A DNA stretch of 64,000 bases from Hymenobacter convexus (GCF_030580955.1 NZ_JAUQON010000008.1:232449-296448); one strand, 5' to 3'; counted from the first letter of the stretch, positions 15,164 through 24,882 are shown. Numbers and translations: made by a program. The notes: a model not told the origin generated them from the letters alone.

Positions 15164-16975
15164 TTACTTCAAGGCTTCCCGGAATACCTTGCCCTGCGCG
15201 TAGTCCTGAAACTCTAAGTCCTCCACGGCGCGCTGGGCGTAGCTGCGGTCCAGCGCAATAGCCTGCTTGAGCAGCTGGCCCATTTCGGCCTCGTTCTTCT
15301 GGCGAGCGGCCACCACCGCCATGCCGTAGACCGGCGCGGCGGCCGTGGGGCGCAGGGCTTGGGCCAGGCGATATTGTTCCAGGGCCAGGTCGTAGCCTTC
15401 ACGGCCTACTAGTATCAGGCCTTTGTTGAGGGCATTTTGGTAGGAGGGGCCGGCGTATTGCAGGTTGCGCAGGGCTTCATCGGGCTGGCCCACTTCGATT
15501 TCCAGCGCGGCGCGGTCGGAGAAAATCTTGCGCAGCAGCGGGCGGGGGCCACCCAGCTTGATGGCGTAGTCGTAGTTCTGCAGGGCTTCGAGGCGGTCGC
15601 CGGCCCGGTGGTAGGCCGTGGCCGCGTGGTAGAAGAACTCGGCCGTGGGGTTGCGGTGCGCGGCCAGGGTGAAATTGACGGCGGCGCGGTGGTAGTAGGC
15701 TTTCTGGGTTTTGGCGGTGGGCTCTTTTTCGCCGCGCTGCAACAGCACCACGCCTAGGTTGTGGAAAGCCTCCCAGCTATTCGGGTTGTTGGCGGCGGCC
15801 ACTTCGTAGATGCGCTGCTTCTCAGCCAGCAGCGGGGTGAGTGAGGCCGAGTAGCGCAGTTCCTCGGGCGTAAGAGCGTCGGCTTCCACCTGCTTTTCGA
15901 CAATCTTTTTCGAAAGCAGATACACCTCCGAATCGTAGCGCTTAGGGGCCGTGTAGGTCACGGCCACGGTGCCGAAGCGCAGCACGGGGTAGATATAGTC
16001 CTCGATGTAATCGAAATAGGTGAGCTTATGCAGGGCCTTTTCCTTTTGCTCGAAGGTGCCGCGCGTGTCGTTGATGATGGACACGACGGAATCAATCTGG
16101 TCGGCCTTGAGGGCTGAAGATGTCACCTTACTCAGGAAGGTGTCCCACTTGCGCACGTAGGCCAGGGTGTCGTAGCGAATGCTCTCGTTTTTATTGAGAT
16201 ACGAGAAGGTTTTCACGCGCTGCTTGTAGTAGTAGAGCAGCATGCGCACGCGCTTGCTGGCCAGGGCGCGGTTGTGGGCGTCGGTCGAGTCGGGCGAGTG
16301 GCCCGCAATGATGAGCACCTGCTTGGTGTGCTGGTTGGCGTCGATGAGGTCTTCCAGCGCCTGCACGTTGGTGCCCAGGTAGCCGCGGATAAACCACTTG
16401 TCCTCATCGAAGTAAAAGGGCAGCACGCGGGTGCCGCTCATGGTGTTGTTGGCGTGTTCAGGCAGCAGCGTCAGCACGGTGTCTTCGCGGGTGACGAGGC
16501 GGGCGGGGTCGGCGATGCCGCGGGCCACCAGCACGTCGGCATCGGCGCGCAGCACTTTGCCGTTCTTTTTCAGCTCGCGCACCTGGGCGTGGGCCAGCAG
16601 CTCGCCGGGGTTGCGGCCGGGTGTGTTCGGAATACTGAATTTTTGGGTGGCGACGAGTTGGCCTTTGTGCTCGTCGTCATACACGTAATTGCCCGACGTG
16701 AAGGTGAGGCGGCCGAGGGTGTCTTCGCGCAGGCCGTGCTCGTAGCGGTAGCGCAGCAGCAACTCATAAGCAACACCCTTGTGCAGGTGGCTGGCTGGCA
16801 CCCGGGCAATTACCTCAAACGGGACGGCCTCGCCCGAAGCCAGTAGGGGCGTGGGCCGGGCCGATACCGTGCGGCCGGCTTCGGCCTGCTTCAGCACCCG
16901 CGGCAGCGCGCAGGCCGACAATAACAGCGTGGTTGTCAGCAAGCCGTGGGCCACTGGCCGCAGAAAATAACTCAT
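15164..16975 (-). CDS. OmpA-like lipoprotein with TPR repeats
   Basis: About 603 residues. The N-terminus ends in a lipobox (LLLSAC), so the protein is probably a lipoprotein. An OmpA-like stretch lies at about residues 195-270: VLPFYFDEDKWFIR, then VLIIAGHSPDSTDAHNRALA, which resembles the peptidoglycan-binding loop with its conserved Asp and Arg. The C-terminal half has at least four TPR-type helical repeats (for example AFHNLGVVLLQRGEKEP, YDYAIKLGG). The ATG at 16975 is chosen because it precedes the signal peptide. A cell-envelope scaffold role is likely. The pathway is unknown. Confidence 0.8.
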   Translation of the reverse strand: MSYFLRPVAHGLLTTTLLLSACALPRVLKQAEAGRTVSARPTPLLASGEAVPFEVIARVPASHLHKGVAYELLLRYRYEHGLREDTLGRLTFTSGNYVYDDEHKGQLVATQKFSIPNTPGRNPGELLAHAQVRELKKNGKVLRADADVLVARGIADPARLVTREDTVLTLLPEHANNTMSGTRVLPFYFDEDKWFIRGYLGTNVQALEDLIDANQHTKQVLIIAGHSPDSTDAHNRALASKRVRMLLYYYKQRVKTFSYLNKNESIRYDTLAYVRKWDTFLSKVTSSALKADQIDSVVSIINDTRGTFEQKEKALHKLTYFDYIEDYIYPVLRFGTVAVTYTAPKRYDSEVYLLSKKIVEKQVEADALTPEELRYSASLTPLLAEKQRIYEVAAANNPNSWEAFHNLGVVLLQRGEKEPTAKTQKAYYHRAAVNFTLAAHRNPTAEFFYHAATAYHRAGDRLEALQNYDYAIKLGGPRPLLRKIFSDRAALEIEVGQPDEALRNLQYAGPSYQNALNKGLILVGREGYDLALEQYRLAQALRPTAAAPVYGMAVVAARQKNEAEMGQLLKQAIALDRSYAQRAVEDLEFQDYAQGKVFREALK

Positions 16976-17137
16976 CAAAATATGCAACAACGGGAAACGA
17001 AAGTCTGCCCTTCCAACGTAAAAGGCGCTCAAATAGTCGGGCCTGGGCCGGCGAAATTACGCGGTCGGGCTTGCCCTCGGCCCGCCGACACCTTATCTTA
17101 GCCCAGACAATCTGTTTTTCGCTAGCCGCTACCGCCC

Positions 17138-17356
17138 ATGAAACGCTTCACCGACTACCTCGAAACGCAGTCCTTTGGTTTGTGCTCGGCCCTGGCCCAA
17201 AAGTGGGGGTTCAGCACGCGCAGCGTACGGCTCTCGTTTGTGTACGCCTCGTTTTTCACGTTCGGCTCGCCCATCGTGCTCTACTTCGCGGGGGCTTTCT
17301 GGATGAACGTGCGCCGGGCCATGCGCCAGCAGCGCAGCACCGTGTGGGATTTGTAG
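17138..17356 (+). CDS. PspC-domain small membrane protein
   Basis: 72 residues. FGLCSALAQKWGFSTRSVRL is the PspC pattern (GvcgGlaeyfgi, then an Arg-containing turn), followed by one membrane-spanning stretch (FVYASFFTFGSPIVLYFAGA) and a basic tail. In Enterobacteria PspC is part of the phage-shock response to membrane stress; short stand-alone PspC proteins in Bacteroidota are uncharacterised. No pspA or other psp gene is in the window. Confidence 0.8.
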   Translation: MKRFTDYLETQSFGLCSALAQKWGFSTRSVRLSFVYASFFTFGSPIVLYFAGAFWMNVRRAMRQQRSTVWDL

Positions 17357-17371
17357 CCCCGCGCGCTCTGC

Positions 17372-17665
17372 CTATTCCTTCTCCTTCGGTTCGGGTTCGG
17401 TTGCTTCCGGAATGGCTACGCCTTCTGCGCGGCGTTCCTTTTGCAGCTTGGCTTCTTTGCGGCGCCGGCTCTTGTCGTTCTCGGGCTTTTTCTTCTTGAC
17501 TTTTTTCTTGTCGCGGTGCTTGACGTGCTTGTTGGAGTGTTCTGCCTTTTTGGTGTGGGAGCGGTTGGCATGGCCGAAACGGTGGAAGCTTTGCGCGGAA
17601 GCTGGACCCAGCGAAATGAACACCAGCAGCACGCCGGCCAGCAGCAGAAGTAGGGCTTTTTGCAT
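17372..17665 (-). CDS. Exported lysine-rich hypothetical protein
   Basis: 97 residues from the ATG at 17665: a signal peptide (MQKALLLLLAGVLLVFISLG, cleavage after ASA) followed by a highly basic, low-complexity tail rich in Lys, Arg and His (HRDKKKVKKKKPENDKSRRR) and an acidic end. No domain is recognised. Proteins of this shape may bind nucleic acids, polyphosphate or anionic polymers, but nothing here proves it. A TTG at 17683 is an alternative start. Confidence 0.6.
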   Translation of the reverse strand: MQKALLLLLAGVLLVFISLGPASAQSFHRFGHANRSHTKKAEHSNKHVKHRDKKKVKKKKPENDKSRRRKEAKLQKERRAEGVAIPEATEPEPKEKE

Positions 17666-17731
17666 CAATAAAGGTGAAAACAACAGCTTAGCTAAGCCGA
17701 AAAGCCAAATATAGCCGCTTGGGCGCTGCCT

Positions 17732-18787
17732 TTAACGGATGCCCAGCTCCGAAAACTTACGCTTGCCCTGCGCAAAATAAGCCCATACCAGACTGCCCTT
17801 GTACACGCCCGCCCGCTGGGCCACGCGCAGGTGCGGCCGGGCCGCCTGCCGCTTCTTGCGCCAGTAGCCAAAGGAGCCGTAGAAGCTGAAGTGCGCCCGT
17901 AATACCGCCCAGAAGTTGCCAACTTCCCCGCTGGCCAGGAATTTCAGGCCAGCCACGCCATCGAGCACTAGGCGCTGCCCCATGGCCCACAGTAGCTCAT
18001 CGGGGGCGGCATTTTTATAGAGCAGGGCGAGGCCGTTGCGGAAGTTGAGATAGGTTTTGCGCGGGTTGGTTTTGGGCAGGGTGCCGCCGCCCACGTGGTG
18101 CACGGCGCTGCCGCCGTGGTACCACACCTCGTGCCCCGCGTTTTGGAGGCGCCAGCAAAAGTCAATTTCCTCCATGTGCGCGAAAAAGGCGGGTTCGAGG
18201 CCGTTCAGGGCTTGCCAGGCGCTGCGGCGCACCAGCAGGCAGGCGCCGCTGGCCCAGGCCACGGGGCGCGGGTCGTCGTACTGGCCGTGGTCTTTTTCGA
18301 GGGTATCGAAGAGGCGGCCGCGGCAGAAGGGATAAGCCAGACGGTCGAGGTAGCCGCCGCCGGCGCCGGCGTATTCGAAGTACGTGGGGTCGGCTGCGGC
18401 CAGGATTTTGGGCTGCACGGCGGCGATGCGCGGGTTGGCTTCGAGCAGGGCGCGCAGGGGGCGCAGCCAGCCCAGGGTTACCTCCACGTCGGAATTGAGC
18501 AACACGTAGAAGTCGCTGTCGACCTGCGCCAGTGCCTGGTTGTAGCCCTCACAAAAGCCGAAATTGCATTCCAGCAGCATCATTTCCACCTGCGGGAAGT
18601 CGCGCGAGAGCACCTCCGCCGAGTCGTCGGTTGAGGCATTGTCGGCCACGATGACACGGGCGCCGTCGGCGTGGGCGAGCACGCCGGGCAGGAAACGGCT
18701 GAGAAAAGCAGCCCCGTTCCAGTTCAGAATGACAATGGCCACGTCGGCGCAAGCACCCACGGGCCCCACGTTAGGCGCCAAAGCCAC
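17732..18787 (-). CDS. Glycosyltransferase family 2 protein
   Basis: 351 residues. The GT-A nucleotide-binding start VAIVILNWNGAAFLSRFLPG is followed by VIVADNASTDDS and the metal-binding VLLNSDVEVT; the motif MEEIDFCWRLQNAGHEVWYH is typical of the rhamnosyltransferase-like branch of GT2. The donor and acceptor are unknown. The start is a GTG at 18787, overlapping the end of the ybaB-like gene by 17 bases; a GTG nine codons further in is possible. It is probably co-transcribed with that gene. Confidence 0.87.
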   Translation of the reverse strand: MALAPNVGPVGACADVAIVILNWNGAAFLSRFLPGVLAHADGARVIVADNASTDDSAEVLSRDFPQVEMMLLECNFGFCEGYNQALAQVDSDFYVLLNSDVEVTLGWLRPLRALLEANPRIAAVQPKILAAADPTYFEYAGAGGGYLDRLAYPFCRGRLFDTLEKDHGQYDDPRPVAWASGACLLVRRSAWQALNGLEPAFFAHMEEIDFCWRLQNAGHEVWYHGGSAVHHVGGGTLPKTNPRKTYLNFRNGLALLYKNAAPDELLWAMGQRLVLDGVAGLKFLASGEVGNFWAVLRAHFSFYGSFGYWRKKRQAARPHLRVAQRAGVYKGSLVWAYFAQGKRKFSELGIR

Positions 18788-19109
18788 TCAGGTCGAGGCC
18801 GGGCACGTTGGGCATCAGGCCGCTGGTTTTGCGTTGGAGTTCCTGGCGGGCCAGTTCGGCGGCTTCGTCAAGGGCCTTGTTCACGGCGGCTACCACGAGG
18901 TCGGCCAGCATGTCGCGGTCCTGCGGAGTGAGGAGGGTTTCGTCGATTTCGAGCTTGAGGATTTTGCGGTGGCCGTTGGCCGTGGCGCGCACCATACCGC
19001 CGCCGGCTTCGCCCGTGGCGGTAATGTGTTGGATTTCCTGCTGGGCCTGCTGCATTTTGTCTTGCAGCTCTTTCACTTTGCCCATCATGCCGGTGATGTC
19101 GAATGCCAT
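18771..19109 (-). CDS. YbaB/EbfC-family nucleoid-associated protein
   Basis: 112 residues starting MAFDITGMMGKVKELQDKMQ, with the long first helix and the segment GEAGGGMVRATANGHRKILK that forms the beta-sheet of the YbaB fold. These small dimeric proteins bind DNA and are usually next to recR or dnaX; here the neighbour is a GT2 gene instead. The ATG at 19109 is chosen over a TTG at 19124. The end, PNVPGLDLSGFGA, runs 17 bases into the GT2 frame. Confidence 0.88.
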   Translation of the reverse strand: MAFDITGMMGKVKELQDKMQQAQQEIQHITATGEAGGGMVRATANGHRKILKLEIDETLLTPQDRDMLADLVVAAVNKALDEAAELARQELQRKTSGLMPNVPGLDLSGFGA

Positions 19110-19240
19110 GGTTTTCGTTAACAATTATATAATGAGCAGTGAACAAAAAGGCGGTTGGAAAGAGTGCCGCCAGCTCATAGTTTACCAAAGACGCCTAAAC
19201 GTGCCACAAGGTTGGTTGCGCCTCCGGTTCACACCGCGTT

Positions 19241-21307
19241 TTACTTGAGGATGGTGACCGCACCCGTGGCCGTGAATGGCGTGCCGTCCTCGTTGTATTG
19301 GCTGAAGCGCCACACGTAGGCGCCCGGCACCGGCGCGTGGCCCCGAATGGTGCCGTCCCAAACGTCGGCCCGTTTGGCGCCCCGAAAAACCTCCTGCCCG
19401 TTGCGGTCCACCACCACGAAAGTGTAGTTGTCCAGGTACTTGCCTTTTACTTCGAGCACATCGTTCAGGCCGTCGCCGTTGGGGGTGAAGGCCGTGGGAA
19501 TAGTCAGGAACAACTGCCGCGTCACGGTGGCAATGTTGGAATAGCTGAACGTGCCCGCCGGCAGGCCCGCGCCGCCGATTTGCAGGCGGTAGCGCAACAC
19601 CTGCCGGTTGGTGGGCGGCACGAGGTCGGTGTAGCTGCCGCCGCTGACGGTCACACTGCCGGGCAGCACCGAATTATCGGGGTTCAGGCGCTGGAGCACG
19701 TAACTGGCCGGCTGGCTGGGGTCGGGGCCGGTGAAGGCCGTCCAGGTCAGAGTGGCGGTGCTGCCGTCGGCATCGGCCGGCCCGGCACTGAGCAGGGCCG
19801 GGCAGGTGCTGGCGCTTTCCGGCGAATTATTGCCGCACACATCGGCCTGGCTTAAGGAGTAGCAGGGCGACGCGGCGCGCAGTTCGGCCAGGGCGGTGGA
19901 GTCTCGGGCGGGGCGCAACGTAGTGGTGGTGGCAAAGGGCGCCGGGGCGCTGCCGCCGCTGGCCTTGCGGTAGTACAGAGTGCTGCCGCTGGGCAGGCTG
20001 TTGGTGGCGAGCAGGGGCGTCAGCTCCACCACGTTTCGCAGGTTGAAGCTGGCCAGCAGCTTGGGCTGGGGCGGCGGTAGGTTGGACTGCGTGAGAATGG
20101 TGATTTCGTTGGAAACCGACTTGCCGCCGCGCGGGTAGGTAGCCGTCACCCGGTAGCGGTAACTGGTCTTACAGGTTCCGGTAGCATCTTCCAGCCCGCC
20201 GGGAATGACGGTGAAGGCGGTGAACGGAATGTCATCGCGCGTCACGGTATAGGTCGTGCCGGGCGCACCGCCGTCGTTGAAAAGCAGCTGGTTACGATTC
20301 TGTGTAGAATTGCCGCTTAAGCTGAGAGGATAGAGTTGCTCCGAAACGTCAGGAAGACTGTTACAAGGGTCGGTGCGGAGCAGGCGGTAGCCACTGTTAG
20401 CAACCACGGTGGCCAAGGTGATAGGAGGGCTGCCAGCTGGCACGTTGGCCACCGGGGTGTAGCCGCCGGGCGCGCTGGCATCGGTGCGCTGCAGGGTGTA
20501 GGTGTAGCCGGTCGGCAGTTGGCCCACGATTAGCGTGGCCGCGCCGCTGGGCAAGGGGGCCTGGAGGGTAAACGAGGTCAAGAGCGGAGTTTGGGGGGCC
20601 GCCAGCGGGGCAATAGCCTGCGTCGAGGGGAGGCTTTCGCAGGTGTTGGGGGCATTATAAAACCCCCGAACCGTGACGGAAGTGGCCCCATTCAGCGTAA
20701 TGGTATTGACTTTTGATTGACCAGGTGCGATGGTTTGCACCGCGCCGGTGCCGGCCTGGATGGTGTAGCTGTTGTAAATGATATCGGTGATGGTCACCAG
20801 CGCATTGTTGCTGGGGCATGGCGCCACAGTGAAAGTAGGCGCTACATTGTCGAATACCTGGTAAGTACGAATGTAATAGGTTGCGCCGCGTGGCGGCAGA
20901 ATCGTATTATCAGCGGTTGCCAGCTCCGAAACCGTGACGAGTCCCACATCGGCGCGGGTGGGCGTGTACACGTAAGTGGCGTAATTAGGGGCGGCCGGAT
21001 TGCTATTCGAGGGGTTCGGGGTGCAGGCCGGCCAGTCGGCAGCCGCACCGGTGCCCGGTTTCACGCCGTAATACACGAAGTTATTGGGGTTAGCAATATT
21101 GCGGCCCCCATCGAGCCTGAACTGCACGCTGCGGCCCACGCAAAAGAAAGTCACCCGCTTGCCGGTTTGCACATCAACAGCGTGGAAAGTACTGTCGGGC
21201 TGTGGGGTACTCGCGCACTGGGAAGGTTGAGGAGGTTGGGCGTAAGAGGGCGTTGAGAAGCCCAGTCCCAGCACCACGAAACAATAAAGCCAGTACACCC
21301 ACCTCAT
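19241..21307 (-). CDS. T9SS type B (gliding-type) surface protein
   Basis: 688 residues. A signal peptide (MRWVYWLYCFVVLGLGF, cleavage after SYA) leads into a series of beta-rich, fibronectin/Ig-like stretches of low similarity to named domains. The last 90 residues (IPTAFTPNGDGLNDVLEVKG, FVVVDRNGQEVFRG, GAYVWRFSQYNEDG) are a clear gliding-motility-type C-terminal domain, so the product should be exported by type IX secretion. Several cysteine pairs suggest disulfides outside the cell. The ligand is unknown. It stands alone. Confidence 0.85.
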   Translation of the reverse strand: MRWVYWLYCFVVLGLGFSTPSYAQPPQPSQCASTPQPDSTFHAVDVQTGKRVTFFCVGRSVQFRLDGGRNIANPNNFVYYGVKPGTGAAADWPACTPNPSNSNPAAPNYATYVYTPTRADVGLVTVSELATADNTILPPRGATYYIRTYQVFDNVAPTFTVAPCPSNNALVTITDIIYNSYTIQAGTGAVQTIAPGQSKVNTITLNGATSVTVRGFYNAPNTCESLPSTQAIAPLAAPQTPLLTSFTLQAPLPSGAATLIVGQLPTGYTYTLQRTDASAPGGYTPVANVPAGSPPITLATVVANSGYRLLRTDPCNSLPDVSEQLYPLSLSGNSTQNRNQLLFNDGGAPGTTYTVTRDDIPFTAFTVIPGGLEDATGTCKTSYRYRVTATYPRGGKSVSNEITILTQSNLPPPQPKLLASFNLRNVVELTPLLATNSLPSGSTLYYRKASGGSAPAPFATTTTLRPARDSTALAELRAASPCYSLSQADVCGNNSPESASTCPALLSAGPADADGSTATLTWTAFTGPDPSQPASYVLQRLNPDNSVLPGSVTVSGGSYTDLVPPTNRQVLRYRLQIGGAGLPAGTFSYSNIATVTRQLFLTIPTAFTPNGDGLNDVLEVKGKYLDNYTFVVVDRNGQEVFRGAKRADVWDGTIRGHAPVPGAYVWRFSQYNEDGTPFTATGAVTILK

Positions 21308-21416
21308 AAATAACTTTCAATTCGTAGGAAAAGCACAACGGCCCTGCAATGCACAAAATTCGGGCCGCGGCGAATGGTTCAACAAAACCGAACTCATTAC
21401 GAACAAGCCCGCCCGC

Positions 21417-22910
21417 TTATTGCCAATCAAACGTACGGACGAAAGCCGCCGCCTTGTGCAGGTCGGGGTACAGCACCCGGTCGCGCACCACGAACTTCAC
21501 TTCCTGCCCGAAGGCTTCCACTACGCGCTCCAGTGCTTCCGACGTCCGGGCCGGGCGGCGGAAAGCCAGCGCCTGTACAGCCGTCAGCAGCTCAATGCCG
21601 AGCACCTGCTCCACGTTGTCGAGCACGCGGCGGCTTTTGGTGGCGGCGTTGGCGCCCATGCTCACGTGGTCTTCCTGGCCGTTGCTGCTCACGATGCTAT
21701 CCACCGATGCGGGCGTACAAAGCTGCTTGTTCTGGCTCACGATGCCGGCGGCGGTGTACTGCGGAATCATCAGGCCCGAATTCAAACCAGGCTCAGCCAC
21801 GAGGTAGGTGGGCAGGCCGCGCTGGCCGGAAATGAGCTGGTAGGTGCGGCGCTCCGAGATGCTGCCCAACTCGGCCATGGCAATGGCGAGGTGGTCGAGG
21901 GCCAGGGCCAGGGGCTGGCCGTGGAAGTTGCCGCCGCTCAGAATCAGGTCTTCGTCGGGGAAGATGTTGGGGTTGTCGGTCACGGAGTTGCACTCGGTTT
22001 CCACCACCTGGGCCACGTAGGCCAAGGCATCGCGCGAGGCGCCGTGCACCTGCGGCTGGCAGCGGAAGGAGTAGGGGTCCTGCACGGCATGGCGCGGCTG
22101 GGTTTGCAGCTCCGAGCCGGCCAGCAGCTCGCGCAGCCGCCGGGCCACCAGTACCTGCCCGGCGTGCGGCCGGATGCGGTGCAGGTTCTCATTAAATGGG
22201 TCGGTGCAGCCCCCGAAGGCTTCGGTGGAAAGCGCGCCGATGACATCGGCGGCGTTGGCCAGGCGCTGGGCGCGCAGCACGCCGTCCGCGGCGTAGGCCA
22301 GCATGAACTGGGTGCCGTTGAGCAAGGCCAGGCCTTCCTTGGCTTGCAGCTCCAGCGGCGCCCAGCTGAAAAGGCTCATGGCGTCGGCGGCGGCGAGGCG
22401 GTAGCCCTGGTAATTGACTTCGCCCAAACCCAAAATGGGCAGGCAGAGGTGGGCCAGCGGGGCCAGGTCGCCGCTGGCGCCGAGGCTGCCCTGCTCGTAC
22501 ACCACGGGCAGCAACTCGCGGTTGTACATGGCCACAAGGCGCTCGACGGTGGTGGTTTGCACGCCGCTGTGGCCGTAGCTCAGGCTCTGGGCTTTGAGGA
22601 AAAGCATAAGACGCACGAGGTGCTGGGGCACTTCGGCGCCGGTGCCGCAGGCGTGCGACATCATCAGGTTCACCTGCAGTTGGGCGCGTTCCTCGGGCGC
22701 GATGCTCACATTGTATAGGGAGCCGAAGCCGGTGTTGATGCCGTAGATAGGGCCGGTATCGTGGGCCAGGCGCTGGTGCAGGTAGGCGTGGCAGGCGGCA
22801 ATCTGGGCTTTGGCGTCGTCGCCAAGTTGTACGGGCCGGCCATCGGCCAGCAGGGCGGCCAGCGCGGCCAGGGTGAGGGGCTGCGCGGGCGAAATAGTAT
22901 GGGTGGGCAT
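21417..22910 (-). CDS. hutH: Histidine ammonia-lyase
   Basis: 497 residues, the family length. The Ala-Ser-Gly triad at residues 145-147 in GSLGASGDLAPLAHL cyclises into the MIO electrophile. YGINTGFG supplies the conserved Tyr loop; FNENLHRIRPHAGQ, QDPYSFRCQPQVHGASRD and SSNGQEDHVSMGANAA are further signatures. The enzyme removes ammonia from L-histidine to give urocanate, the first step of histidine breakdown. No hutU, hutI or hutG is adjacent. A tyrosine/phenylalanine lyase specificity is less likely because the His-type residues are kept. Confidence 0.93.
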   Translation of the reverse strand: MPTHTISPAQPLTLAALAALLADGRPVQLGDDAKAQIAACHAYLHQRLAHDTGPIYGINTGFGSLYNVSIAPEERAQLQVNLMMSHACGTGAEVPQHLVRLMLFLKAQSLSYGHSGVQTTTVERLVAMYNRELLPVVYEQGSLGASGDLAPLAHLCLPILGLGEVNYQGYRLAAADAMSLFSWAPLELQAKEGLALLNGTQFMLAYAADGVLRAQRLANAADVIGALSTEAFGGCTDPFNENLHRIRPHAGQVLVARRLRELLAGSELQTQPRHAVQDPYSFRCQPQVHGASRDALAYVAQVVETECNSVTDNPNIFPDEDLILSGGNFHGQPLALALDHLAIAMAELGSISERRTYQLISGQRGLPTYLVAEPGLNSGLMIPQYTAAGIVSQNKQLCTPASVDSIVSSNGQEDHVSMGANAATKSRRVLDNVEQVLGIELLTAVQALAFRRPARTSEALERVVEAFGQEVKFVVRDRVLYPDLHKAAAFVRTFDWQ

Positions 22911-22948
22911 TCGGGGGTGGTGGGTGAGGGGGCGGTTGGGGGTGGCTG

Positions 22949-22956
22949 CAAAACTA
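22949..22956 (-). promoter_or_regulatory. Candidate -7 box for hutH
   Basis: Minus-strand TAGTTTTG, an exact TAnnTTTG match 38 bases before the ATG. No clear -33 element is seen. Confidence 0.4.
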
Positions 22957-23094
22957 GCCGTATTTCCGTAGTTGGCCGGCTGGAACGTGGGTAAAGCGAC
23001 GGCGATGGGAAAAGCAGGACATTGAAATTATAAATAGAATTTTTATTATATTGTAGTTGAATTTGCTCCTTTCCCTGCTTCATCCCGGCTTCCC

Positions 23095-24801
23095 ATGAAA
23101 AAATCTACTGTATTCCCGGCCCCCGGGCAGCTCCTCTATGGCTGGTTGCTGCTGTGTTTGCTACTGCCGGAGCTGGCCCGCGCCCAGTTCTCCACCGTGG
23201 CGTCGCAAACGCAGTTTGTGTGCAATGCCACCAATAACCAGTTTGGCGTGCAGGCCTTTGCCGACGGCTCGGGCGGCTCCTACAGCGTCTGGATTGACAA
23301 GCGCAACGGCAACAACGCCGGCCTCGGCACCGCCATTTACGCCCAGCACCTCGACGCGGCGGGCGGGCCGCTGCTGCCCGCCAACGGCAAGCGCCTGTTC
23401 CAGACCGGCAGCCGCGATATTTTCGGGCTGCGCGCCATTCCGTGGCAGAGCGGCCTGCTAGTGGCCTGGGTGCAGGGCGCGTTCGGCGTGGGCGGCGACA
23501 CCGTGCGCTGCCAGTACTACAGCGCGGCCGGCGATGCGCAATGGTCCATCCCAACCGTGGTGGCTTACCGCACCCTGCCCTCCGTCATCTACGAAAGCGA
23601 GCAGGGCCTCAACATCATTCCCACCAGCACGGGCGCCACCATCACACACGCTCTGGCGCTGAACGGCGGCAGCGCCCGCTTCACCTTCAATAAGATAGGA
23701 CCTACTGGTGTACTAAGTTTTCCCAACAACGACCGGCAGACGGTGGTGGTACCCGTGGGCATCTTCGCCTCCGACTACTACCACACTGTGGGTGACGGTG
23801 CCGACGGCTTCTACATGGTGGCCAGCGCCGGCGGCCTGAGTTCGCCCATCTACGCCCAGCGGTTCAGTGCGGCCGGGGCAGCCGTCTGGGCCAATTACAC
23901 CACTATTTCGGCGGGCGGGGCCTCGGGCCGCGGCTCCGACTGGCAGCTGCTCACCGACCCGGCCAACAACCTCTACGTGGCCTGGACTTCAAACGGCGGC
24001 GACCCACTGGTGGCCAAAGTGCTGCCCAGCGGCGCCTTGGGCTGGGCCAGCCCCGGCTACGTGGCCCTGAGCACCGACCCCGCCTTCCAGACCAACCCCC
24101 ACGCCATCTGGCACGATAACGCCCTGTGGATGATATGGGAGGACGCCCGCGGGGGCAGCGGCAGCTTCGATTACAAGTGCTACGCCCAGAAAATCGACGC
24201 GGCCGGCACCTTGGCCTGGACGCCCAACGGGGTGCCCGTCTATTCTTTGTCGGCTGCTTACCCCCGGCCCAAGCTCGCGCCGTCGGACAACGGTTCCGTT
24301 ATGGCTTTCTACAGCACCGACACCAATATTGCCAACTTCCGCGCGCAGAAAATTCTGCCAACGGGCGCCATGGCCTTCGCCGCGCCCGGCGTCATCCTCC
24401 ATTCAATAGCCGACAACCGGCCTTACGAGTTCGACTACGTGCCCGTTGGCCAGCCCAACGGCTCGGTGCAGGTGTACTGGTCTTCGCCGGGCGCAGCTCC
24501 TACGGGGCGCGACATCTGCGCGGGCCGCATCCAGAACTCCGGCACCCTGCTCAGCACCGAGCGCGCCGCTGATGCTTTGGGGTTCTCTGTATACCCTAAT
24601 CCGACCACGAACGAGCTGAGACTACAGCTTCCCACGGGTGCTCAGCCGAATGGCCTGCGCCTGTATGACGCACAGGGCCGGCTGGCACGGACTTTTGCCG
24701 ATGCCGCGGCGCTCTCGCTGCGCGGGCTGCCGGCGGGGCTGTATGTGCTGCGCGCTACGCTGGCCGGGCAGCAGGTGAGCCGACGCGTGGCGGTGGAGTA
24801 G
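23095..24801 (+). CDS. T9SS type A sorting domain-containing protein
   Basis: 568 residues with a signal peptide (cleavage after ARAQ near residue 30). The body is a beta-rich repeat protein with several segments such as IYAQHLDAAGGPLLPANGKR and IYAQRFSAAGAAVW, likely propeller blades. The last 75 residues (LGFSVYPNPTTNELRLQL, LYDAQGRLARTF, GLPAGLYVLRA) form the T9SS type A sorting domain. The product is therefore probably secreted or surface attached. The AT-rich spacer upstream (22980-23070) contains TTG-N22-TATATTG, a weak promoter match. Function unknown. Confidence 0.85.
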   Translation: MKKSTVFPAPGQLLYGWLLLCLLLPELARAQFSTVASQTQFVCNATNNQFGVQAFADGSGGSYSVWIDKRNGNNAGLGTAIYAQHLDAAGGPLLPANGKRLFQTGSRDIFGLRAIPWQSGLLVAWVQGAFGVGGDTVRCQYYSAAGDAQWSIPTVVAYRTLPSVIYESEQGLNIIPTSTGATITHALALNGGSARFTFNKIGPTGVLSFPNNDRQTVVVPVGIFASDYYHTVGDGADGFYMVASAGGLSSPIYAQRFSAAGAAVWANYTTISAGGASGRGSDWQLLTDPANNLYVAWTSNGGDPLVAKVLPSGALGWASPGYVALSTDPAFQTNPHAIWHDNALWMIWEDARGGSGSFDYKCYAQKIDAAGTLAWTPNGVPVYSLSAAYPRPKLAPSDNGSVMAFYSTDTNIANFRAQKILPTGAMAFAAPGVILHSIADNRPYEFDYVPVGQPNGSVQVYWSSPGAAPTGRDICAGRIQNSGTLLSTERAADALGFSVYPNPTTNELRLQLPTGAQPNGLRLYDAQGRLARTFADAAALSLRGLPAGLYVLRATLAGQQVSRRVAVE

Positions 24802-24820
24802 GTGTTTGTAAAATAAAGAC

Positions 24821-24850
24821 CGTCATGCCTCGGCTGCGCTCGACATGACG
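24821..24850. repeat. Collapsed copy of the palindromic repeat (remnant)
   Basis: Between convergent genes, CGTCATG and CATGACG (24821-24827 and 24844-24850) flank CCTCGGCTGCGCTCGA. The outer end of one arm is joined to the inner core of the opposite arm, as if the middle of a full element had been deleted. Only about 30 bases remain. Confidence 0.55.
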
Positions 24851-24882
24851 TTCTACTTTCTTGCGCTCTCCCGGCGCCGCCT

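Noticed and set aside
21420..22718. 432-codon frame antisense to hutH
   Set aside because: Shadow of a conserved gene; low-complexity Val/His/Gly composition.
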